Shown: positions 39,250 through 48,879 of the stretch, piece after piece
How the letters are laid out: every line of letters begins with the position of its first letter
How positions within the stretch are numbered: the first letter of the stretch is position 1
DNA from: Leishmania infantum JPCM5
Taxonomy: Eukaryota; Euglenozoa; Kinetoplastea; Trypanosomatida; Trypanosomatidae
Assembly (NCBI RefSeq): GCF_000002875.2
Contig: NC_009401.2
Coordinates: forward strand, 571,843-635,842
Length of the DNA: 64,000 nt
Reading direction: 5' to 3'
The notes under the pieces: generated by a model
Seen by the model: the letters and a program-made list of their open reading frames with translations, nothing else
The model's database searches: none
What the model was told of the DNA's origin: nothing
Position numbers and translations under genes: made by a program

Positions 39250-40020
39250 AACGTAATATAAGTGATGTTCCAACGGAGGAACAGTGGCCGCCGCTCGCGG
39301 GCTGTTCTGTCTCTATGCAGAAATGAAAGATGTGAGAGATACAGAAGCAAGAACGGATAGAAGACAACCTCGTCGATGTGATAGCCCCTCGGTGTCCCTT
39401 GTCGCTCGCTAGCGTGCGCGTTCAGAGGGATTTCAAGAAGGTGGTACGACATGGGCGCACGTATATGGTGACACGCGCACCTGCGCTAGTTGCCGATACT
39501 CGATCACTGGTGCGTGACTTTACACAGATGACATTGGTCGTCTTGTGTGGCTCTGTATGCTAGAGTAGCTACACACCACTAAATTGGTGGCGCATCTGCT
39601 GACGGGAGACGACAGGTGCAGCGCATCGATTCACCACCCGCCCCTTTTCTCCTGGCAAACTCCTCGTGGGGCCGCAAATCGTGCTCGTCGCAGCTAGCGA
39701 TGCGCGCTCTCTCTCTGTTTGTGCTGCGATTTCAGTAGAGCTGCTCTTCCTCTTCCAATGCTCGTGCTTGCGCATCGCGTATCCTCTGAGCTCTTCCCTG
39801 CCTGTGGGGCGACTCCGCCCGCCACTTCTACTGTGCACGCACTGCACTGCTCACGGACCAGCAGGGTGTGAGAATAGCCGCTCCGGCTCCGCCGCCCCGA
39901 CCAGCCCCTCGGGCCGGTACCGCGAGGCAAAGATCAGGGCATCTGTGCCAGCCAAGTCCCCAAAGAAGCCATCACAACCTTCACATCAACCACAGATCGT
40001 AGTGATCGGGGTTCGTCGGC

Positions 40021-40746
40021 ATGCCAGGATTTGGCAGCCTGTGGCGATGGCTGCGAAGAGAATCGGCGATCCCAGGTGTCGTGTACAGTGATCAGCTGCA
40101 GAACATCAAGGAGGAGCTCGAGCGCCAGCAGAACATCCGGTGGGCTGGCAACTTGCGCAACGTGCGGCTCGAGTCGGCGCCGCATCTCATCGTGCGCACC
40201 AGCAGCAGTTCTGCCGCGCTACCTGGCCCGGAGGAGGAGCCGTACACCTTCTGGGAGCGCATTGGCCTGGTGCCGGTGCACCCGTCGCGTGTGCGAGCAA
40301 GGCAGTACTACCATCCTATCACGGACTTTGCCCTGTACGACTACGACGAAGTCTCTCCAGAGGAGAAGGAGTTGACAGCGAAGTGGATGGCGCGCGTTAT
40401 GGAATTCAACGCTGCCACGCCTGCCGGCATCCTATGTGTGACGGGTTGCCTCGTGCTTCCGTTGCACACGGTCTACCGTATGCCGCTTCTCGTCGCGGCT
40501 GGCATCACCGGCGTGGCGGTGGAGGTGACACGGGCATATATGGCGGCCTCGCAGCAACGGCAGGACTTGGACGACTTCCTACTGGCGAAGGAGATATGGT
40601 ATATAAAGAATGTGGAAACCTATCAGCTCGGCATCCCACGCATTCCCCGCGGGCGTGAGCGGGAGTACCAGCAGTACGTCGATGGAGGGGCGCCCATGCA
40701 GCCGCAGGAGCTCCCTGAGGAGCTGGCGCGTGACTTGCACTATTGA
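40021..40746 (+). CDS. Hypothetical two-TM protein
   Basis: 241 residues starting at ATG 40021. The protein has a polar N-terminal half with an amphipathic start (MPGFGSLWRWLRRES), a helix-rich stretch (QLQNIKEELERQQNIRW) and an aromatic block (YYHPITDFALYDYDEVSPEE). Two adjacent hydrophobic helices lie at about 136-172 (AGILCVTGCLVLPLHTVY, then MPLLVAAGITGVAVEV), forming a hairpin. The C-terminal tail is polar (IPRIPRGREREYQQYVDGG). The hairpin and basic N terminus would suit a mitochondrial inner-membrane protein, but there is no clear presequence. I do not recognise a family. The composition is typical coding sequence and the frame is intact. Confidence 0.8.
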   Translation: MPGFGSLWRWLRRESAIPGVVYSDQLQNIKEELERQQNIRWAGNLRNVRLESAPHLIVRTSSSSAALPGPEEEPYTFWERIGLVPVHPSRVRARQYYHPITDFALYDYDEVSPEEKELTAKWMARVMEFNAATPAGILCVTGCLVLPLHTVYRMPLLVAAGITGVAVEVTRAYMAASQQRQDLDDFLLAKEIWYIKNVETYQLGIPRIPRGREREYQQYVDGGAPMQPQELPEELARDLHY

Positions 40747-41737
40747 AGATGGAGTCGCATGGGCGTCTATTCCGTTCACATCTGCTCCCATGCTCACTGG
40801 TGAACTGGCGGGGAGTGGATGCCGTGCCAAGGCGCACATCGTAACGCGTGCCTTGATGTTTTGCGTGCCCGTGCTCGATGTCACGAGGAGGATCTGTCTT
40901 GTATCTAGAGAAGGGGGTGTGGGGTGCAGCGCCAACAGACGGAGAAAAGACGACGCGCGGAGAGATCCTGACCAGAAGCTGCGTTCACGCTGTGCTCCAC
41001 CTGAGAGCTGGGCAACGGAGCATTGCCCTTTGTTGTTCTTGCCACATTTAGCTCTCTCCCCGCCCGCACGCATCACACAAGACGCTGCCGCCTCCGCGTT
41101 TCGAGCGGCTGATTTCGACCATCATGGATCTCTACTCGAGTGCTCACATCTTCCTTCTGCCCCTTCTTCGTGCCTACTCTGCCATCGAATAAATGGAAAA
41201 GGCGAGCTGATAACGTCCACCACGCCGTGCCAGCACAGAGAAGTCGTGGACGAGGCGGGACGAGGGCACGATCATGCCCACAACGGCAACCTCGACTAAT
41301 AATTCCGCACAGCTCTCTACGGACCCCCTTGCTGAGGACACACAGCTGCACACAAACCATCGACAACCGACGCGGAAGAGAAAGAACACGGCTGCTCGCG
41401 CACATACTCCAGCGGCGCAAGGCGCTCGGAACCCCACGCCGCGAGTCACACTCGACAGGCCTGCACCGCCTCTTGCCGTCTCCACTACGCAAAGCCAGAG
41501 AGACGCTTCCCCCCGCGCATGCCGCGAGCATTACTTGGCGCTCGAGCTCGTGGCATCGACACACGCAGCGTACGTGTGTGCGTGTGTGTGTGCTTCTCCA
41601 GTTGTGATCTTGCTCCATCGACCTGGTTGGCGGGAGTGGACAAGAGGGGTGAAGGTGCAGTGTGGCGATCACGTCACGTACACCGACAACTTGGGAGAGC
41701 AGAAAACGAAGCTACAGGGCCGTAGAAGAACCAACAA
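40747..41737 (+). other. Intergenic region before NMNAT
   Basis: No gene is seen. Unusually for this window, it lacks a strong pyrimidine tract close to the NMNAT start; the nearest are short CT-rich pieces around 41140-41165 and 41593-41620 and a GT repeat at about 41574-41590. Confidence 0.5.
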
Positions 41738-42661
41738 ATGCCGCCTTCAACTGCCGCCCCCTATGCGCTTCGGACGGACAAGCTAAAGCCACTGGAGGGC
41801 TGTGTGGCTGGTTGCTCTGTCTCACCCGCGGAAGCGGCATCGCAGGTCGCATCCTCACTGCAACCGGTGGTTCTCGCCATCTGCGGAAGCTTCAACCCTA
41901 TCCACAACGCGCATCTGAAGCTCTACGACGCCGCAAAGAGATCCATAGATGGTGCTCATGGCCGTGTTGTTCTCGGCGGATTTCTCTCCCCAGTCGGCGA
42001 CGCCTACAGAAAACCAGGGTTGCGTAGCGCGGCTGATCGTTTGCAGATCATGAGGAAGGCCCTTTGCCACCACCCCGACCTCAATGTCGACACGTGGGAG
42101 TGCCAGCAGCCCGTGTACACGCGCACCTTCTTCGTACTACAAGCGCTGGAGGAGCATGTCAACGCGTGGTACGCCGAATCTGAGCCGGCGGCCATGAAGT
42201 GGCTGACCTCGCATGACCGCCGCGTACGAGTTGTTTTCGTGTGTGGCGCCGACCTCTTCTCTTCGTTTTGGATCCCCGGCTGCTGGCAGCTACGTCTGCT
42301 GCGGCAACTCCTCGATTCATTCCATCTGGTTGTCGTCCACCGCGAGGGTGCTCGAGGCTGCGTCAGAGGCGCCGATGACTTCGCACATATCTGCCAGACG
42401 GCGCCGCTGCTGTCGGAGACGGCGGTGGACGGAGAGAAGATTGAGATCGACATGTCCAGATACACGTTTACGTTCGCGACCTTCTCCGCGCCGGACGACA
42501 CGTCATCTACAGCCGTGCGGGCTGCGGCGATGGAGCTTGCGAAGACGCCGCTGGGCGATGCGGTGACGCGCGCAGCTCTGCAGTCGCGTCTCCGCGCCAT
42601 GCTGCCCGAGGCTGCCGTGCAGTCGGTGGTGGAGCTCTACGGAGAGGTGCTGACGTCCTGA
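41738..42661 (+). CDS. NMNAT: Nicotinamide/nicotinate mononucleotide adenylyltransferase
   Basis: Joins NMN (or NaMN) to the AMP moiety of ATP to make NAD (or its deamido form), the step shared by all NAD routes and important in Leishmania, which relies on salvage. The 307-residue protein has the nucleotidyltransferase signature GSFNPIHNAH (residues 50-59), where the two His of the HxGH-type motif bind phosphate, and a second motif SSTAVR (256-261, the ISSTxxR element). Between them are FLSPVGDAYRKPGL and VDTWECQQPVYTRTF, typical of eukaryotic NMNATs. The first 45 residues are an extension not needed for the fold. There is no presequence or TM segment, so cytosolic or nuclear. Start ATG 41738 is the first in frame. 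Confidence 0.94.
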   Translation: MPPSTAAPYALRTDKLKPLEGCVAGCSVSPAEAASQVASSLQPVVLAICGSFNPIHNAHLKLYDAAKRSIDGAHGRVVLGGFLSPVGDAYRKPGLRSAADRLQIMRKALCHHPDLNVDTWECQQPVYTRTFFVLQALEEHVNAWYAESEPAAMKWLTSHDRRVRVVFVCGADLFSSFWIPGCWQLRLLRQLLDSFHLVVVHREGARGCVRGADDFAHICQTAPLLSETAVDGEKIEIDMSRYTFTFATFSAPDDTSSTAVRAAAMELAKTPLGDAVTRAALQSRLRAMLPEAAVQSVVELYGEVLTS

Positions 42662-43343
42662 GATGACACACCGTGAGGAAAGGAGGCCGGGGCGGCAGAG
42701 AGCGGAGTGTGGAGGCCTCCCTGTAGCAGGCGTCGCGGCAGCGCAGTGCAGCACTCGCGGACATGCCTCTTCCCCAGTGCAACCAATCACCCTTTGTGTC
42801 TATAGTCTGGTGCATGCGTGTGTCTAGCCCGTCTTGTACTGCCTCTTGAGAGAACGCATTATATCGCCAGCGTGGTGCGATACGGTGCGCAGCAAGTGAC
42901 TCATGGCCGCCTTGGCGGCGCGGCGAGTGCGCGATCGCCCGCCCTGCTCCTCGTCTCTGTCGGTGGTTTCAACGCATACATCCGTTACACGTCCCTTTCG
43001 GACAAGACGCATCCCACGCGGGCTCGTTGCCGGCTCACCATTCGTGACTGGGGCTCCCTCTTGGCACAGGATCCACCGTAGCTTTCAGCGGCCCCGCATG
43101 TCCTTGGCCTCTTCCCCGCTGCTATGTCACTACCTTCTTTCCTCCTCTCTTCCTCTCACTGACCGTCTTGTGCGCCCCTCGCTCCGGTTCGTTTTGCGCA
43201 ACACCGGCGTCGCGTGCAACAGCATGGGCACAGCGGCTCACCTCACCTGTTTTTCTCTCGTCGTCCTCCCTGTTCGGAGCCGACTGCTCTTTTTTTCATG
43301 CACGCACCAACATCCTTGACCCGCGCGAACAAGAGACACGCCA
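42662..43343 (+). other. Intergenic region before the cytochrome b5 gene
   Basis: No gene. CT-rich tracts at 43130-43160 and 43255-43300 (including a T-run at 43290-43297) precede the next start and likely carry the splice acceptor. Confidence 0.55.
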
Positions 43344-44003
43344 ATGGCCGAGGCGCTGTCACCTCTTGCCCCCTCCAGCGTGGTGGGGCCGTCCCGCAGC
43401 TGTAAGACTCCGTGCCAGCAAGCGCGCATTGTCTCCTTCTTCTCGCGTCTCCGCTCAAGGGTGATGCTTGAGCATGACTGGAGCGGCGGAGTACTGGCGG
43501 TCCTTGCGCTGCTTGTCGTCACCGCCTGCGGTGTCATCTCGAGCTGCGACGTCTGCGGCCTTTCTATTGCGAAGCAGGTGATGGCGCCGAGCGACCGGTC
43601 TGACGGGGGTGTTCCGGAGGCCACTGCGGTAAGATCGTCGCCATCCACAGCAACGGAGACGCCGATGCTCGAGCTTGACGACCGTCCGCGAGGTGCAGCG
43701 GCGGGGAAGGCCAATAAGTACGTGGAGGAGTTCTACCAGGCGGCCGGTCACTTGCGGTGCCCACAGCTGCAGCGCTACACACAGGAGGAGGTGGCGCGGC
43801 ACAGGACGAAGGATGACTTGTGGATTGTAGTGGACGGCAATGTGCTGAACGTGAGCGCGTTTGTCCCGCACCACCCTGGCGGGGACGTGATACTGGATGG
43901 CGTCGGTGGGCAGGACATGGCGACGGTGTTCGCCTACTTCCACGACCCCTCGACTGTCCGACTTATGTTGAGCTTCTGCATTGGTCGCATCCTGTTGCAG
44001 TGA
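43344..44003 (+). CDS. Membrane-anchored cytochrome b5-like protein
   Basis: Haem-binding electron carrier or regulatory domain on a membrane anchor. In the 219-residue protein one hydrophobic segment (about 49-66, GVLAVLALLVVTACGVIS) lies near the N terminus, followed by a polar linker. The cytochrome b5 domain follows (about 143-219): YTQEEVARHRTKDDLWIVVD, NVLNVSAFVPHHPGGDVIL with HPGG at 177-180, and a second axial His at 200 (AYFHDPST) after 23 residues, the normal spacing. Having the anchor N-terminal is the reverse of microsomal cytochrome b5, which has a C-terminal tail; it resembles N-anchored b5-like proteins of other eukaryotes. Partner reductase unknown. A SIDER-like repeat lies 0.8 kb downstream. 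Confidence 0.9.
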   Translation: MAEALSPLAPSSVVGPSRSCKTPCQQARIVSFFSRLRSRVMLEHDWSGGVLAVLALLVVTACGVISSCDVCGLSIAKQVMAPSDRSDGGVPEATAVRSSPSTATETPMLELDDRPRGAAAGKANKYVEEFYQAAGHLRCPQLQRYTQEEVARHRTKDDLWIVVDGNVLNVSAFVPHHPGGDVILDGVGGQDMATVFAYFHDPSTVRLMLSFCIGRILLQ

Positions 44004-44812
44004 GGTGGGCGTGGCGGTGCGCCGGTCGCACTCTCGCCTCTCGCTCCTGCTTTCGCAGATGACACGAAAAGGACGCATCAGAAAGGCGTTGCATGTGTGT
44101 TCCCGCGTGCCGACACCTCTTCCTCACCTCCTTTCCACTGGTAACTCGGTGGGCTTCAGCTGGGCCACGTGCACCCCCTCACTCTATCGGCAACAGAGAG
44201 AGAAATGCGCGCTATACGGTCACCTCGAACCTTTCCCTTCACCCTCCCCCCGACGCGTGACAAGCGCACCAGGAAGGTGACCACACACCACCGTGTAGCC
44301 GGTCTGCGAAGTGCATCACTCGCGGTGAGCGGGAGCTCGGCATCCTCCTCCTCTTTCCGATAACGCTTTTGTCAGGTGCAATACAGCTCCTGGCATTGCA
44401 CCCGACGTGGAAGTCGTGCTCCAAATGAGCCTTTATCTCCGCTGCTGTATGTACCGCCCTATATGATTCAGGAGGGGTTGATGCACATGTCCCTATTGCT
44501 GTAACGCCACCAGCGACCTCACGCGCCTCTCTGCGGTTCTTTCCTCACCTTTTCTGTGCTCGTATCGTTGCTGCGCAGCGGTGTTCTCTTGTCTCTCTAA
44601 CCCTCTCGAGCACCCCCTGGCAGTGAAACGCGTTGGTGCTGCCGCAGCTCGATCACGCACATGCACGTCGGCGGCGCTTCATCTCTGTTTTTGCCTCTGG
44701 AACGAATGCCCATATGCCGTATCGGCTCTCTTTCTGACTTCAGATTTCTGTTCCCTCCCTCCCCGTGATGACGGCGAAGGCACAGGCATACACACACACA
44801 CACACAGAGACC

Positions 44813-45186
44813 GCTCTCCGTGCGTGGCGTCTGAGGGTCCCGCACCCAGCTCTCCGTGTGGAAGGCGGCCGAGCAGCCCCCCTCCCCCTGCTGTATCCCT
44901 GCCAAATGCCGAACCGCCTGCGGTGCGGACATGGCCAAGTGCCGACGACGTGTGGGAGGTCTGGGCGCCGTGTGGGAGCGACGTGTGGGGCGGGTGGTGG
45001 GTGGGTGGAGCTTGCGGCAGGGGGTCGTGCTCTCCGATGCCTGAGCCGGCGCATTGCTGGAAGGCGTGCGTCCAGGGCTGCGTCGCACGACGCGATGGGT
45101 GGCCTGTGGCAGGGCCGGTGGGGTGCGGAGTTGAGTCTCACCTCCTGGTGAATGGCAGAGGCAGTGGCCACACGCTGAGCAGAGAA
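44813..45186 (+). repeat. SIDER-like repeat, copy 3
   Basis: A roughly 374-bp copy of the element, nearly identical to the other two, inserted right after a CA microsatellite. Its 3' end differs slightly (ACACGCTGAGCAGAGAA). It lies 0.8 kb downstream of the cytochrome b5 stop codon in sense orientation. As with the other copies I could not identify a clear target-site duplication. Confidence 0.75.
44987..45005 (+). other. G-quadruplex motif inside repeat copy 3
   Basis: The four-run G motif is preserved exactly as in copies 1 and 2, on the sense strand. Confidence 0.7.
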
Positions 45187-45608
45187 TGCATCTCTCTGTC
45201 TCGGCCTGGTGCGCTGCCAGCGCCCGTTCGCATTGATTCTTGCTCGCTGGTTTGCCGTGTCTTTGCCACTTTTATGCAGGTGCACGCCGCCACCTGATGA
45301 ATCCTCTGGCAATCTCTTCCTCGGCTGCCACGTCTGCTGAACCGCTGCCGCTGTTCCTCGCACCCACCTTTCTTTCTTTGCGCCTCCCCCTTCTATCGCT
45401 ATACTCGCCCCGCATTGCCCTCCGACCCTGTCGGAGCCTCGTCGCGTGTGGGCAGTGACGAAGATTTCCGGCACTCGTGTGCCGTCTCACGATTTCGAAT
45501 CCCGCCTTCCGCCTTTCGGCTGCTGCGGTCGAGCGTGCCGCCCCCTCCGCCCTGCCGTATTCGCTTACCTCACACCCGTTCTTTTACTCGTACGTCGCAC
45601 CTTGGCCA

Positions 45609-47096
45609 ATGTCTGCTCAGTCCGCGGCCAGTCGGTGGACAAACCTCGCTGGCATCGGCTCCTGCCACCCGACGCACCATCATTACCCCACGAGTACCGA
45701 AGAAGTGCAGGACGCTGTCGAGCTGGTGCGTTCGCAGAACGGCAAGTGCCGCGTCGCGGGAGCCGGCAAGAGCCCGAACACAGCCACCTTCACGAATGAG
45801 CACCTGATCCACATGGAGCGCATGAACCGCATCTTGTCCATTGACACCGTCGCGCACACCATCACGTGTGAGGCGGGGGCGGTTATGGAGGAGGTGATGA
45901 GGTCGGTCGACAAGGTGGGTCTCATGGTGCGCTGCGTGCCATCCTACGTCCGGACTACTGTCGGCGGCTGCATCGCCACGGCTACGCACAGCAGCGGCAG
46001 CCAATGCCATTGTCTCTCGGACTATGTGCGAGGGTTGAAGATCGTGGACGGCTGCGCCCAGATTCGCACGCTGGTCGCAGGCAAGGACGACGCGGAGCTG
46101 CGGCTGGCCGCCTGCCACCTCGGCGTGATTGGCATTGTCACGGAGGTCACGCTGGAGGTGCAGCCGCGGATTCAGTGGAAGTTGGTAAGTCAGCCGTTGC
46201 CCATGAAGGATGCGACGAACGCTGCGCTGGTTGCGGAGAAGGTGAGGTCGACTGAGTACTACCGGTGGTGGTGGGTGCCACACACGGACGGCTGCTACGA
46301 GTCCTACAGCAGAGTCGAGAGCACGACGGACATATCCGCGCTGCCCCCGCTTCCCGACGCGCTCACTGCGCGGGATGACGCGCCTGTGCAGCCGTCGCCT
46401 GCTGCTTTGCAGGAAGCAAGCAGCGCCAGCGACAGCAGCGCCTCTCTAATCGTGAAGAGTGCCCTCAAGAGTATTGCGACGGACTTTGTGCGGCATCAGG
46501 TGGTTGAGTGGAGCCTGTGGGCGGCGTGCCTGTACCCGGCTATTCAGCCGTACGTGAACAAGGCGTATCAGCGGGTCTTCTTCTCGGCTCCCCAGGTGCA
46601 GCGCGGGTCGGCGCTCGAGTGCTTCACCTTCGACTGCCTCTTCAAGCAGTGGGCCAACGAGTGGGCTATCGATGCCTCGCGGGCCGTTGAGGCGTTTAAC
46701 CGACTGCGGGACATGATCGACCGTGAGGGCATGCTCCTGCACTTCCCCGTCGAGTTCCGCTTCACGGCGCCAGATGTGTCGGACATGTCCCCCGCCGTGG
46801 GGCGGCCAACATGCTGGATTGGTGTGGTCATGTACCGTCCCTACGGGCAGGAAGCGCGCGACACGCGCCGTTGCTACGACGGCTTCTGCCACGTGATGGA
46901 GGAGATGGGTGGCCGTCCACACTGGGCCAAGTACTACGACTGGGGACATCGCGAGATAACGGCGGCCTACGGCGACCACTGGGAGCGCTTCCTGGCGCTG
47001 CGTCGCAGGATGGACCCCGACGACATCTTTGTAAACCGTTGGTTCCGCAACCTTATGTCGTCCGACCGCGTGAACAGCACCGCGTGCACGCCGTAG
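45609..47096 (+). CDS. ALO: D-arabinono/galactono-1,4-lactone oxidase
   Basis: Last enzyme of ascorbate-type antioxidant synthesis in trypanosomatids, oxidising an aldonolactone to (erythro)ascorbate. The 495-residue flavoprotein has a VAO-type FAD/FMN-binding domain: CRVAGAGKSPN (48-57), TITCEAGAVMEEVM, and CIATATHSSGSQ with HLGVIGIVTEVTLEVQP. The C-terminal substrate domain ends with HWAK (438-441) and RRMDPDDIFVNRWF, both diagnostic of aldonolactone oxidases. Lys54 stands where many homologues have the His that binds flavin covalently, so the flavin is probably non-covalent, as I recall for the trypanosome enzymes. ATG 45609 (MSAQSAAS) is the only Met near the conserved start; the upstream frame is open but runs through pyrimidine tracts. 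Confidence 0.93.
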   Translation: MSAQSAASRWTNLAGIGSCHPTHHHYPTSTEEVQDAVELVRSQNGKCRVAGAGKSPNTATFTNEHLIHMERMNRILSIDTVAHTITCEAGAVMEEVMRSVDKVGLMVRCVPSYVRTTVGGCIATATHSSGSQCHCLSDYVRGLKIVDGCAQIRTLVAGKDDAELRLAACHLGVIGIVTEVTLEVQPRIQWKLVSQPLPMKDATNAALVAEKVRSTEYYRWWWVPHTDGCYESYSRVESTTDISALPPLPDALTARDDAPVQPSPAALQEASSASDSSASLIVKSALKSIATDFVRHQVVEWSLWAACLYPAIQPYVNKAYQRVFFSAPQVQRGSALECFTFDCLFKQWANEWAIDASRAVEAFNRLRDMIDREGMLLHFPVEFRFTAPDVSDMSPAVGRPTCWIGVVMYRPYGQEARDTRRCYDGFCHVMEEMGGRPHWAKYYDWGHREITAAYGDHWERFLALRRRMDPDDIFVNRWFRNLMSSDRVNSTACTP

Positions 47097-47439
47097 ACAG
47101 TCCTGGTACCTAATATCTTGTGCGTGCGAGCGTCTGTGTGTAGCAAAGGCTGCCTGCGGGCTCGCGTCAACCACCATCGCTTCTCACCATCAAGGAATTT
47201 GCAGAGGAGCGCTCTCATTTCTTCAACCTCTCTCACACGGGGACACACACGCCTATGTAAGGGTATACGACGGTGGAGTCTCGCCTTGGGCAGTGGATGC
47301 AGCCGTCCACCCATCGCACTCTGCCGTTACGACTTCCTGTGCCTTCCACAGCCAGTCCGTGAGCAGCTGCCCGTCGTCTCAAGGAAGGACAGGAGACCTT
47401 CTCCGCGCACCACTACTGCACCCGGCCCCTCTCTACCCT
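47097..47439 (+). other. 3' region of the lactone oxidase gene
   Basis: No gene seen; nothing of note beyond CT-rich segments. Confidence 0.45.
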
Positions 47440-48490
47440 CTGCTCCCCTCGCAAGCACCTTCCTCAGCGAGCGACTCCAGCATCCACTCTTCGGCGATGA
47501 CGTTCCTCGTCCAGACGAGGCCCCGACCCGAGTCGAGTTCGTCTGGTTGGACCCGAACGACAGCCCCCACGCACGGGCTGGCGCAGCACAGCCGGCATAT
47601 CCTCTCTCTCATGTTTGCATAGATCACCCGAAGACTGCACAGGTGGCAGGCCGTACCCCATCCTCCCTGGGTCCATCGGGGGGGTCTAGGGAGGGGCGGC
47701 CTTCTCATATCGAAATCCTTCACCTAAGAGGAGNGAGNNGNNATCGCCCCCCACCTTCTTCCGCCAAGCCCCGGGGGCGTTGACCCCGAGCGTTACATGG
47801 GTACGCTCAGCGACGGGATTCGCCGCAAGCAGAACAAGCTCCATCGCGGCTCGCCTCACACCGGAGGACGACCTACGGACGCTCTTCCAGCTATCCGCAG
47901 AAGCCCTCTGAACGCCTCAGCAGGAACGGGCTATCCCAGGCAGACGGCACTGCTCTTCACCACGTGGCGCAGCGGCTTGTGCCGGGAATCGACCGCATCG
48001 CCACGCGTCAACACGGCCAGCAAGCCGCATGCCCATCACAGAACCGCCCTTTGCCGGAATCCTTCGATGCTGCGCGGAGCGGGGCTGTGGGGCCCGTGGC
48101 CCCGACGTTGCCGCGGTCTGGTGGCGCTGTGGGTGGGCGGCAGTAACAAGGGGCAACGCGAGGTTGCTGCACACGGCACCTTCTCCTCAAGGGCGGCGAG
48201 ACCTTTGCGAGCCGGAAGATGATGGCTTACCAGGTGATGAAGGTGAAGCGTTTTCCAGCTAGGAGGATGCACCATGCAGGCTGCCTCCAGCAACCTATCG
48301 ACCGAATACAACACCGCGTTCGCCCGGGACATCAGCAGCCCGAACAACGAGGACAGCGTGCACGCCTTGAGGGCGGCGTTCGACTTCTTCGTGACGCAAG
48401 CGCGGCACGGACGGCGTTTCGTTCTCGGCGCCCCTCGGACCAAAGACGAGGCACTTAGTGGACGGAATAGCCGAAGCCTTCTGCGCTGAG
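47440..48490 (+). pseudogene. Decayed tyrosine-recombinase-like mobile element relic (TATE-like?)
   Basis: The + strand reads as a broken protein-coding mosaic. Pieces in different frames include FVWLDPNDSPHARAG (near 47540), GTLSDGIRRKQNKL (47800), ALHHVAQRLVPGIDRIATR (47950-48010), then after a +1 shift MPITEPPFAGILRCCAERG and PDVAAVWWRCGWAA (48029-48140), and later ALRAAFDFFVTQARHGRRFV (48370). The layout of a helical core-binding part followed by ITEPPFAGIL and AVWWRCGW recalls a tyrosine recombinase, the enzyme of TATE elements in some Leishmania. No frame is intact and ambiguous bases lie at 47734-47742. The assignment rests on pattern only. Confidence 0.38.
47734..47742. other. Ambiguous bases (five N)
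   Basis: N at 47734, 47738, 47739, 47741 and 47742. Base quality is low here, so frame breaks nearby in the relic cannot all be trusted. Confidence 0.95.
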
Positions 48491-48698
48491 CCGGAGGCCG
48501 CAGCGTCGGCACGCGCTAGCCAGCACCTGTCGACCGAACGCGACGCCGTCATCACGAAGCACAGAGGCCCTCACCTAAAACGACAGCAACACAGGGGCGG
48601 AGGAGGAGGCCCAGGCGCGAGTACATTCAAGGCGGCAACAACGGGAGAAAAATGTGCCGCCAACGCCCTCGTGCGACTCCTGCCGCAAAAGCCCCTTC

Positions 48699-48700
<2 letters not shown>

Positions 48701-48740
<40 letters not shown>
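48701..48740 (+). repeat. (CA)20 microsatellite
   Basis: Twenty uninterrupted CA units, one of the two longest dinucleotide repeats in the window, lying between two mobile-element-like relic segments. Likely polymorphic in length. Confidence 0.95.
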
Positions 48741-48742
<2 letters not shown>

Positions 48743-48879
48743 AATATGCGCGCCGCTGGATCCGTCTGCCTCGCCAACTCAGGAGGAGGGGGGCCTCATC
48801 GCGAACGGACGCTCCTCAACACGGCATGACGGGCCGAAGGGGCTCTCCTCCCGCTGCGTCCAGCACGGCCGGTGACACA

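Larger units (their letters stand above)
37018..40020 (+). other. Very long 3' region of the zinc-finger/UBL gene
   Basis: About 3 kb without a gene. It contains TG repeats (37208-37230), a T-run (37450-37460), an AT-rich TATATG/TATGTA region with PUF-type motifs (37681-37850), a second TATG-rich patch (38157-38250), repeat copy 2 (38867-39249) and CT-rich DNA near 39700-39830. Frames here are repetitive or shadow-like. Confidence 0.55.
44004..45608 (+). other. Cytochrome b5 3' region with repeat copy 3, and lactone oxidase leader
   Basis: No gene. It contains a CA repeat at about 44791-44806 immediately before repeat copy 3 (44813-45186), and pyrimidine tracts near 45359-45400 and 45575-45600 upstream of the next start. 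Frames within the repeat occur in all three copies and are not conserved as a gene. Confidence 0.55.

Noticed and set aside
48701..48740. Long CA repeat as a CRISPR-like or satellite array
   Set aside because: It is a plain dinucleotide microsatellite without spacers; no CRISPR array or higher-order satellite is present in the window.
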